Of a stretch of 64,000 nt of DNA, positions 56,184-64,000 are shown in pieces (position 1 is the stretch's first letter; each line of letters begins with the position of its first letter). A program made the position numbers and the translations under genes. This DNA comes from Argyresthia goedartella (lineage: Eukaryota; Arthropoda; Insecta; Lepidoptera; Argyresthiidae). Location: positions 3,968,001 through 4,032,000 of the forward strand of contig OX463813.1 in the NCBI GenBank assembly GCA_949825045.1, read 5' to 3'. The notes beneath the pieces are model-generated. The model did not search any database and was not told the DNA's origin. It saw only the letters and a program-made list of their open reading frames with translations.

Positions 56184-56773
56184 TTGCAGTGGGGACCCCA
56201 CATAGATAAATTGGCTGGTATATTAAGTTCTGCGGCTTACGCTGTTAGGAACATCAGACAAAGCACGGATGTGGCTACATCTAGGCTAGTATATTTTAGT
56301 TACTTACATAGTGTGATGTCCTATGGTGTCTTGTTGTGGGGGAAAGCAGCGGATATTCAAAATATTTTTATTTTACAGAAAAGAGCTATTCGAGCAATTT
56401 ATAATTTAAAACGAACAGACTCCTTAAGAGAGCTTTTTAAAGAAATTGACATACTAACAGTAGCTAGTCAATTTATTTGCGAAAATATAATGTATGTAGT
56501 TATGTACGCAAGAATCTTACAACATTTTCCATACTTAGCGATGGCTGTAATGTTAACCTAAGAAATAATCACAGACTATGTGCGCCCCGATTTAGACTCG
56601 CGAAGGTTAGCAATTCTTTCAAGGGTCAGTGCATTCTCTACTACAATAATATACCTCTGGAGATTTTGAAATTGTCATTTGAACAATTTAAAAAGCATAT
56701 TAAAGCGACTTTGTCGAAAAAGGGATATTACAGTGTTCAAGATTACTTTAATGACAGGACTGTATGGGGTTAA
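56184..56773 (+). pseudogene. LINE B RT thumb and C-terminus
   Basis: QWGPHIDKLAGILSSAAYAV, YGVLLWGKAADIQNIFILQK in one frame, then a shift near 56500-56560 and LRNNHRLCAPRFRLAKVSNS, ending at 56771-56773. Part of the host LINE B. Confidence 0.75.
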
Positions 56774-57006
56774 TCTGGCTCAACACAGACCTTGCTGTTA
56801 ATAATTTTGTAATTATTTAATCCTGCTTATTAATCATAACAATTAAATTTTTCATATTTGTATTAGTTAAGCACAAGTCACAACCTAATTTTAAAAGAGA
56901 TCTAAAAATCAATCTGTGGGAGTTCAATGTAGAGAAGAGGCAAACAATTACGTTTGCTAAGTATATGTAAATATCTACAGTAATAAAGTACTTTGACTTT
57001 GACTCT

Positions 57007-57100
57007 GGCGAGTATGCGCATTATGAACCGACCAACCAAAATAGCGCAATAGCGCGCTCAAAACGCAAATAGCGCTTGTAAGCGCATCGTAAACTTTACC
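57007..57100. repeat. Right end of the CGGTTTACGATGC MITE family
   Basis: ATTATGAACCGACC, ATAGCGCGCTC and GCATCGTAAAC match 33008-33070. Confidence 0.65.
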
Positions 57101-57406
57101 GCAAGTAAAATCAACTCTTTCCCAATCCTCACGAGCAGGTCCCCCCCCCCCCTTTTCAAAACTTGTGCCCTCTAGTATGCCGGCCGAAAGACCGGAACAG
57201 GTTTATAACCCTGGCTGGAAAGGCAATTTTTATTCTATCGTTCATTCATTATAAGTAAAGTGAAATTGGGGTTTTGGCGGGCTTTTGAAAAAAGTAGACG
57301 TGATTTTTTCAAATAATTTCCAAAAACTTATTTATTCTTAATAATTTATCTATAATAACAGTTAGTGGCTGAATATAGCCAGACCCTATACTTAAAAAGA
57401 CATTAA

Positions 57407-57553
57407 AATGGAAGATCCTTCGGGGGCTGAGTTCCCCGTGGCTGATGATGGTGCTCTGAGGCACCCGGAGCTGAAGCGGGCCAGGGAAGAGGATCACGGG
57501 GCGGGCCGGACCTGCAACAAGATAGACAGGTTTACAAGCCATACACTAAGCCA
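57407..57553 (+). other. GC-rich exon-like segment, product unknown
   Basis: ATG at 57407 opens MEDPSGAEFPVADDGALRHP. The frame ends at a TAG just before GTGAGT. A second frame gives GRGSRGGPDLQQDRQVYKPY and runs into the GTGAGT donor without a stop. Base composition differs sharply from its surroundings, as coding exons often do here. A frameshifted exon or a UTR are both possible; not recognised. Confidence 0.3.
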
Positions 57554-57757
57554 TTAGAAGTGAGTATTAGATAATAGACACAGATAATATGGTGAGTACG
57601 GAATTTACAGTATTTGTCGAAAGTTCAAAGGAAGAATACGGGGTCTCATTGATACTTGTCAGTGAAATAGAAGCAATTTATAATGACGTGCCTGTGCCAA
57701 TGACAACCCGTCTTCAAGATCTTTTGAAAAATCCCCTAAACTTTGCTCCCTTGTACA

Positions 57758-57803
57758 ATTTTTTTTTTTTTTTTTTTATTTATTTATTTATTTATTTATT
57801 AAC
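57758..57803. repeat. Poly-T and TATTT simple repeat
   Basis: A run of T followed by about six TATT units. Probably the tail of a minus-strand retroelement. Confidence 0.6.
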
Positions 57804-58515
57804 ATAAAAAATCTTAAGTACTAATTGACAAATTTGTGACACGAAACCTAAAAGGTTTATTTGTGTCGGTCTGGCAGTTTACATTCATTATGTAAATATA
57901 TTATATTCAATATATTGTAAATACTGTAAATAATCTATATCAATATTGTGTTATTGAAGTGAAGTGACTTATTTCAGTTTAAATGTTTGGCCTAAAAGGA
58001 CCAGATTCCAGGGCCGTAAAACTTATGAAAAAAAAGTGAAATTCAGTGAAAAACTGTAAACAACCAATTTAATGGTTGTCAGTGAATAACTGTAAACAAC
58101 CAATAGACTAGGCTAGGTCTCTTTAGCAAGCCATTAACTGAACAAAAAAAACGTGGGGAAGAAAGTCTGTCAAATTATTTATTTATTTGATTGAGGACAT
58201 GGCCTTGAAGATATTGGAAGAGAAGAAACCTTTATGAACATTGCAATGCAAAGATGACATCACAAGATCACAACAGACAAGGCGGTATGGCCTAGCACCG
58301 TAGCCTTTCCCTGAAGGATAAATAAAACCATAAAAAGTAAAAAAATATATTTGAAATAATAAACCGTTCGTTTTCAACTGTGATTTCTGTCTGTCTGAAG
58401 CAATGAATGACTGATTAAGCCCTGGCATGGCATAGCAGAATCATAACATTACTTGACTTGAATTCAAAAATTGAATACCTTGATAAAATCTAAGGATATC
58501 ACCGTGTATTTTACA

Positions 58516-58583
58516 ATGACCACGAAAACTGAAGTGTTGGAGCTTGAAGCTAAGATAATAAACCATGAAGCTTACGGAAACTC
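58516..58583 (+). CDS. aurB: Aurora-type kinase, first coding exon
   Basis: ATG at 58516 opens a short helical N-terminus (MTTKTEVLELEAKIINHEAY). The donor is TC/GTAAGTG. Phase 2 joins the next exon to give NSYEWSPKDFELG. Upstream non-coding exons are possible. Confidence 0.7.
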
Positions 58584-58672
58584 GTAAGTGTACTACTCAT
58601 CAAATCGCTGCCTGGCGCTTTCGATTTATGTCAACAAAACGTGATTCCAATGAAATTACTTTGTTTCTCCAG

Positions 58673-58864
58673 ATACGAGTGGTCTCCAAAGGACTTCGAG
58701 CTTGGATCTCCTCTCGGGCAAGGCAAATTCGGTCATGTCCATGTAGCCAGAGAGAAGAAAACTGAGTACCTTGTCGCGATCAAAACACTGTTCAAGTCTC
58801 AGATTGTGAAATCTAAATGTGAGCGGCAGGTGATGAGAGAGATTGAGATTCAGTCACGTTTGAA
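58673..58864 (+). CDS. aurB: Aurora-type kinase, second coding exon (N-lobe)
   Basis: A Ser/Thr kinase that controls chromosome segregation and cytokinesis. The acceptor TTTCTCCAG ends at 58672. It encodes YEWSPKDFELGSPLGQGKFG (Gly-rich ATP loop), VAIKTLF (the catalytic Lys) and REIEIQSRLK (helix C Glu), then the donor AA/GTGAGT. The EIEIQSRL motif and the very short N-terminal extension favour Aurora B over Aurora A, but one exon cannot settle it. The rest of the kinase (activation loop, C-lobe) is not found up to 64000, so it lies further right or this is a gene fragment. Confidence 0.75.
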
Positions 58865-58966
58865 GTGAGTAAGGCTGCATATATTTCTTTTATGTTGTGA
58901 CTGATAGTATGAATCCCATGATGGATTCTCAGCACCTTAACAAACCATTCAAATAATAAGCCTGAG

Positions 58967-59112
58967 GGTTAGAGTGTTGATAAGGGGGCGGATTCTTGAT
59001 CTTGATGCCGTAACAAAGGAAAGTAGTGTCATTCTCTGGCTAAACAGAATTAACCGTCAGAGTGTCGATAAAGGGGTGGAAGCCCTTGGCGCCCCCTATC
59101 TACACTCTAACC
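58967..59112. mobile_element. Small MITE with ~23-bp inverted ends
   Basis: GGTTAGAGTGTTGATAAGGG (58967) matches the inverted end CCCCTATCTACACTCTAACC (59112) with small differences. An inner GTGTCGATAAAGGGG resembles 16232 and 20748 in the piggyBac elements. Confidence 0.7.
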
Positions 59113-59946
59113 GAATTAACATATATAAATAAATAAATTTAGGTTATTAATGTCCCCACTGAGGGCACAGGCATTTACCTGGATTCAGTAAGATTGAGAA
59201 TACTCCACCACGCAGGCTCAGTGTGGGTCGAAGGGTTGCCAACTGTCAGTAGTTATCAAGCTACCCTGTTGCCTTCAAGTCAGGTGGGCCTAATGCATAG
59301 AGGGAGTTTATCTAGTTATGACTAAAGTTCATATTAAATTAGCATTATGTCTCTGAATGTGTAAGTCGATTGAACTTATTGCTTACTTCATATTGTAGCT
59401 AAATCTGTAGCAGTCTTAAATTTTCATCAGCCTAAATCTCGCTATGCCTAAACCATAAGTAGCACATGCAACTTCCTTACTGTAGTAGTAGTACTAGTAC
59501 TGATAAGTAGTAGTAGTAGTACTAAACATGGGTACAACTGTGCCTTGCCATTCAGTATGGGAAAAGGTGTGACACTGTTGATTTATGTGATCATATAGCC
59601 AAAGTAAAAATCATAATAAAACATCTTGTGCAGAAAATCAGTAGGTACAAGGATCACTTAGCCTCAGAATGTTAGGATTTGAAATTTCTTGGAAAGCCTT
59701 GAAATCTTCATCCAAATAAGAATTCTTAATTTTTTGGTTACAATTCTCATCCAAAATTATAAAGAACATTGTTCTTTGACTTAAATGAAGCAAGTCTATA
59801 AATCAGTTTGCCTTTCTCTCTCCTTACCTCTCATCAAGTTAGGTCTAACTAGCTATATCCCTACTTCAACATATGAGTAGTCATAACGAGATGTAGTTTA
59901 TCTATGCTTCAGGACTACCCTTCTAGAAGGCCCTGTTGGGGCTTTT
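59113..59946. other. Probable Aurora intron, nothing recognised
   Basis: Includes a TAGTAGTAGTAGT-type simple stretch at 59483-59522. No exon with kinase sequence. Confidence 0.4.
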
Positions 59947-61083
59947 TCAATTTCAATTTCAATATATTTATTGCAATAAAAAACATGTTACATAAGGTCT
60001 TAAATAAGTACAGTAGTTTCAATGTAATTTTACCCTTAGGGCGTAGCAATATTATGATTAAGATATATTTACATTCATAAATAAGTTAGTTTTACTAAAT
60101 GTCATTGGTACATGTCCATAAATTAACAATTAATAATAATACAACATTGGATCATAGTTTATAACAATACAGATAAATAATATTAAAATTTATGTTTAAA
60201 GAATTCATTTAGGTCATAGGGGCAAATTTTTATAAGTATCTGTCTGAGTTTATTAATAAGACTAGGTGTAGGAAGTGATTTTATTTCGTCAGGAAGCCTA
60301 TTATACACTTTTATGGCTACCATCCTCGCGCACCGCGAGTACGCGACAGTCCGGCAGGTTGGCTCCTCTAGATTGTATTGGTACCTTTCATTTAACCGAA
60401 CGCTGACTCCCATAGGTCTTAGAGGAAACTTTGACGGGTGACGCCTCACCAATTTGCAAAGCTCAAGTATGTACAGGGCAGTAACAGTAGGAATATTTAG
60501 TTTGACAAAGGATTCTCTACACGATTCCCTGCTTGACTTGAGTCCGTCGATGATCCGCACACACCTTTTTTGTAGGATGAATATATTTTTAATTTCTACG
60601 CAGTTCCCCCATATTGCTAAACCATAGAGCACCCTAGACTGAAAAAAGGCGTAGTAAGCTGCTAGGCATCTCAAGGCATAACAGAGCTGCTTAGCTTTCT
60701 TTCCAGACACTCTACATGTTTCTTCTAGTTCATATTTTCGTCACAATAGATCCCCAAGAATTTAGCATTTGATACTGTACAGCAATTTTTACCATCGAAA
60801 TTAATTTCTAGAGCAACATCCGGGGTGTTGTAATTTCTAAATTAAAGACATTAGTTTTATTAAGATTGGTATTTAGGTCAAGTTTTTTAAACCAGTTTAT
60901 AACAATATTTATTGATTGCGTTATACGATCTGCTAAGTTAGTCCCTTCTCCTCGCTGAAATTTGAAAAAGACAGAGACGTCATCTGCGAACATTATTACC
61001 TTATCGTCTATCAGGTTTGGAAGATGATTGACGTACAGAAGGAAGAGAATGGGCCCCAGTACGCTACCTTGTGGGACGCCCTT
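59947..61083 (-). mobile_element. LINE D (relative of LINE A), 5'-truncated
   Basis: Minus strand: the tail of ATTGAA units at 59949-59963, 3' UTR, ORF2 C-terminus (60710-60183: FFQSRVLYGLAIWGNCVEIK), and RT around 61080-60800 (catalytic FADDVSVFF). It stops at 61084, where the TAGA tail of LINE E begins. Frames are broken between 60710 and 60808. Confidence 0.8.
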
Positions 61084-63690
61084 AAGTAGATAGATAGATA
61101 GATAGATAAACGTTTATTGCATCAAAGCAGCACACATACAAATTAAAAGTGATACGGAGGTGCAACTATAAAATAACTTAAATGAAAGCAAAGTTATGAA
61201 AAAAAAACTCATAACATTATTACTAAAACAATAAAACAAAAAGAAGAATATAGGTCGGTATGTAGGCGCGCTGCATTGACGCGAAAAGGTCAAAGCTCAG
61301 TGTTTATTGCTCGTTAAGAGCAGCACTGGTTTTCAGCCCTCACCTAGGAGACGCAGAGACTCAGCAGTTACATCCGAATGTGAATGTGAATGAAAAGAAT
61401 AATAATAAAAAAGTGTCAGAAATAGATATATACTTACAAGTGTTTAAAGATGTGGAAATAAATAAATACATTGCACATAAATATGTTTCAATACTTTCAT
61501 GAGTAGGATAGTACAAAATATACATGAAGATTAAATAAATAGGTATATAATTATATTATGCCACGTGAGTAGTGAGTAGCAGAATGGGTATAGTGTGAAT
61601 ATGTTTACTAAAATCATAAGATATCTAACTAAAAAATATATGAAAATGGCAGAGGTAGCCCGACTATCCAATGTTGGAAAGAGAAATTCCTAGTTTTTGC
61701 TTTTGAATCAGGTGCGACTTCATATGTGTTTTGAAGGTGTATTTGGAGGTTAGATTTCTTATGGGCGGCGGAATATCATTCCAACATTTGGTAGCTTGGA
61801 AGCGGAAGCTACCTCTAAATGCCACCGTGCGATGAATATGACCTTCAAGAGGTGCTCGAATATCCCTCATGCCATATCTGGGGTGAGATGTTGCCACCTT
61901 TAATTTTAGGTACAGGTACTCAGGTTTTTTAAACTTGATGACATCAAACACTACACTTGATAGGTGTAAGTGCCTACGCAGTTCCATTTTGAGTATTCCA
62001 GCAGAGTTTAAGTATGGGGTGATATGACTACGAGGTGGTACATCAAAGCAAAACCTACAACAGGCATTTTGTATGCGCTGCACTAAACGCTGAGTCTTCA
62101 ATAGAAGACGCGGACCATAAATTATATCTCCGTAGTTGAGTCGAGATAAAATCAGTGACTCGCACAGAATAATACGTGCCCTTTCGCAGATAAGGTTACG
62201 GATTTTGTACAAAACCCTTAAACGATACATACAACTCTTCACCAAATTCAAGACGTGAGTTTCAAATCGTAGGTAAGTGTCAAATATGATTCCCAGATTC
62301 CTGGCCTCGTCAACACGCTCTAGAGTCTGGCCATCAAGGATTAGCTGAGGATTAGAAATGAGATTTTTTTTAACTTGAACTTTACTCCCAAGCACCATAA
62401 ACTTTGATTTCAAGGGATTGAGAATCAAGGAATTTTTATTTGACCAGGCATCTAACCTGCTTAGGTCTTCATTGATGAAGTCTGTCATGCAGTCAATATT
62501 AGAAGGCACATCAGAAATGTAAAGTTGAAGATCATCAGCGTAACAATGGAATTTGCAGTGCTTGATTTCATTCACCAAATCTGCTGCATATATAATAAAT
62601 AATAGAGGCCCTAAGATGGAACCCTGTGGAACACCCCGCAAAACTGGCTTTGGATCCGAGTACAAGGCACCACCACTGTCATTGGTCAGCTTAACATATT
62701 GGAAGCGTTGGTCGAGATAACTTTCAAACCATCCCACAGATAATGCATCCAGCCCATAGTAACGCAATTTCGACAGCAACAAGGTCGGGCTAATGCTGTC
62801 AAATGCACGGCTATAATCTAGTAGTGTAAGAATAGTAGCCTTACCTACATCGATATTACTCAAAATGTTATCAACAACATCAACCAACGCAGTAGTTGTG
62901 CCCCGCCCCCTTCGGAAACCTGACTGGAGGTCAGGCAAAATATTAGAGTCTTCTATATATTTGTAAAATAGGGCATGCACCAGTTTTTCCAGCACTTTTG
63001 AAAGGAAGGGAAGCAAACTAATAGGTCTAAGTTCCTTGAGATTGGACGGGTTATCGACTTTAGGAAAAGGCATTACTATTGCTTTTTTCCATTGCTTTGG
63101 AACTATGCCGCTAGTAATTGACCTATTTATAATCGAGGTTATAACGCGCAGGGTTCTGGGGAGAGTCAGTATTATCATGTCTCTACTTATCCCATCATCT
63201 CCAATTGCATTGGATTTGATAGAGATTATGTAATTGTATACTTTTTGTTCAGAAACTGGCACGAGATTAAATCTGGAATCACTATACCGATTGGAATTAA
63301 AGTACGATAACAGAGGTTTAGGATCTTCACTAGCAAAAGGGAGAGATAAAAAATGATCATTTATTTGATTTGGGTCACTGAAGCAATCAGGAAGTTTTTC
63401 ACCATGTCCATTATCTGCTAGAATATTTTGTTTCATATTTCGCCAGAATGTTTTGCCATCCGAGACTTCATAGTTTACTAAATGATTAAAGTAAGCACGT
63501 TTCTCATTGTATATACTAGATTCCACTAACTTTCTTAGATCTTTCCAGCTCTCCTTGTCAACGTCAGACTTAGTTTCGCGATACTTAACGTGAGCTTCAT
63601 TACGTAAATTGGTCATAAGTCTGATGTTATCAGTGATCCAAGGTAGAGTGTGATGATATTTAATTTTTACCACCTTGACTGGTGCAAAAA
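61084..63690 (-). mobile_element. LINE E (CR1/L2-like), 5'-truncated
   Basis: The tail is TATC units (plus strand TAGATAGATAGATAG at 61085-61108). The 3' UTR runs to 61663 and the ORF2 C-terminal two thirds to 63673. Truncated in the endonuclease-RT linker. Confidence 0.85.
61664..63673 (-). CDS. LINE E linker and reverse transcriptase, intact frame
   Basis: 669 codons, no stop. The linker includes LPWITDNIRLMTNLRNEAHV. RT blocks: SNAIGDDGISRDM, KKAIVMPFPKVDNPSNL..LRPISLLPFLSKVLEK, LQSGFRRGRGTTTALV, LTLLDYSRAFDSI (first Asp), GVPQGSILGPLLFIIYAADL, catalytic YADDLQLY, NLGIIFDTYLRFETHV, then a Cys-bearing C-terminal part ending HMKSHLIQKQKLGI. Same clade as LINE C by block spacing. No endonuclease, so not autonomous, though the RT itself appears complete. 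Confidence 0.87.
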   Translation of the reverse strand: MVKIKYHHTLPWITDNIRLMTNLRNEAHVKYRETKSDVDKESWKDLRKLVESSIYNEKRAYFNHLVNYEVSDGKTFWRNMKQNILADNGHGEKLPDCFSDPNQINDHFLSLPFASEDPKPLLSYFNSNRYSDSRFNLVPVSEQKVYNYIISIKSNAIGDDGISRDMIILTLPRTLRVITSIINRSITSGIVPKQWKKAIVMPFPKVDNPSNLKELRPISLLPFLSKVLEKLVHALFYKYIEDSNILPDLQSGFRRGRGTTTALVDVVDNILSNIDVGKATILTLLDYSRAFDSISPTLLLSKLRYYGLDALSVGWFESYLDQRFQYVKLTNDSGGALYSDPKPVLRGVPQGSILGPLLFIIYAADLVNEIKHCKFHCYADDLQLYISDVPSNIDCMTDFINEDLSRLDAWSNKNSLILNPLKSKFMVLGSKVQVKKNLISNPQLILDGQTLERVDEARNLGIIFDTYLRFETHVLNLVKSCMYRLRVLYKIRNLICERARIILCESLILSRLNYGDIIYGPRLLLKTQRLVQRIQNACCRFCFDVPPRSHITPYLNSAGILKMELRRHLHLSSVVFDVIKFKKPEYLYLKLKVATSHPRYGMRDIRAPLEGHIHRTVAFRGSFRFQATKCWNDIPPPIRNLTSKYTFKTHMKSHLIQKQKLGISLSNIG

Positions 63691-64000
63691 TATTATATCA
63701 AAAATCAAAATCAAAATCAAAAATCATTTATTTCCATAGGATGTTGTTACATCACTTAGATCCGTCATTACATTTTTTGGGTGAGTTCACTAACCCAATG
63801 GCGGAATCTGTGGAGAAGAGCTCACCGAAGAAACTCCACAGTCGTCGCATCTTTTGCGTTTCCTTTTTTAAATAAAATATTGTCAAATTACAAAATGAAT
63901 GCTAATTATATATCGAAACAGCCTGTTACTCAAACAATCTATTCCCATGGACATCTGTCCTCTAAGTAATCAGATATCCTGTAGTAACCTTTTTTATACA
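63691..64000 (-). mobile_element. LINE F 3' end (continues beyond window)
   Basis: Begins with a TTTTGA-type tail (plus strand ATCAAAATCAAAATCAAAA at 63700-63720), then 3' UTR. The sequence after about 63780 may be the ORF2 end, but I cannot assign it to a family. Confidence 0.55.

Larger units (their letters stand above)
50940..57003 (+). mobile_element. LINE B (CR1-like, plus strand) split by three LINEs
   Basis: Host segments: 50940-51195 (end of endonuclease, SDH block), 51488-51710 (linker, HDNVKRYSKTFKLVCRTAKT), 54336-55098 (RT: GVPQGSILGPFLFLVYINDL, catalytic FADDTS) and 56071-57003 (RT thumb, C-terminus, 3' UTR). The tail is TTTGAC units at 56992-57003. The frames are broken repeatedly. 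The three gaps are filled by minus-strand LINE 3' ends, two of LINE B itself and one of LINE C. Confidence 0.75.

Noticed and set aside
57589..57765. 72-codon frame starting at ATG 57589
   Set aside because: No homologue recognised; ATGGTGAGT at the start looks like a splice donor context and the frame ends in poly-T.

Overview
The window is eukaryotic, most likely from an insect and probably a moth or butterfly. It is AT-rich and has spliced genes with GT..AG introns. There are no bacterial operons. Almost everything outside two host genes is transposon-derived, including DIRS, BEL/Pao, Ty3/gypsy, piggyBac, PIF/Harbinger, Tc1/mariner-type and several LINE families. The lepidopteran call rests on the look of the repeats and the Aurora exon, and is an inference.

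Layout. 1-3.7 kb: the 5' two thirds of a Jockey-type LINE (minus strand, cut by the window edge). 3.7-5.2 kb: a decayed CR1/L2-like LINE fragment. 6.1-11.0 kb: a nearly complete but broken DIRS-type tyrosine-recombinase retrotransposon, with inverted terminal repeats and an internal complementary region. 11.5-27.0 kb: a four-exon THAP-domain gene (plus strand). Its introns carry an RTE fragment, several MITE-like repeats and two near-identical ~4.13 kb TTAA-flanked piggyBac deletion derivatives. 28.2-29.5 kb: an interspersed repeat running into a seven-unit, 133-bp tandem array. 29.8-30.9 kb: a dead DDE transposase. 31-34.2 kb: a LINE tail, a foldback element, a tandem MITE pair and a Harbinger relic. 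34.6-37.0 kb: a degenerate Ty3/gypsy pol. 37.5-49.0 kb: a CR1-like LINE (ORF1 with zinc finger, coiled coil and SGNH-like domain; ORF2 with endonuclease and RT), split by an unidentified 2.3 kb insert and by a recent BEL/Pao element with identical LTRs. 50.9-57.0 kb: a plus-strand LINE broken by three minus-strand LINE insertions. 58.5-58.9 kb: the first two coding exons of an Aurora-type kinase. 59.9-64.0 kb: three more minus-strand LINE 3' portions, lying in what is probably an Aurora intron.

How it fits together. The host content is one THAP protein (zinc-dependent DNA binding) and the start of one mitotic kinase. The rest is a record of nested insertions whose order can be read from target-site duplications, tails and interrupted frames. 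No captured multi-gene system, CRISPR array or rRNA gene was seen. A tRNA-like sequence with A- and B-box motifs lies at 37.93-38.02 kb. The most unusual signals are the DIRS internal complementary region that predicts a circle junction, the two piggyBac copies with different internal deletions, the young BEL/Pao deletion derivative, and three very tight hairpins (4.6, 37.4 and 49.3 kb) that look like snap-back repair scars.
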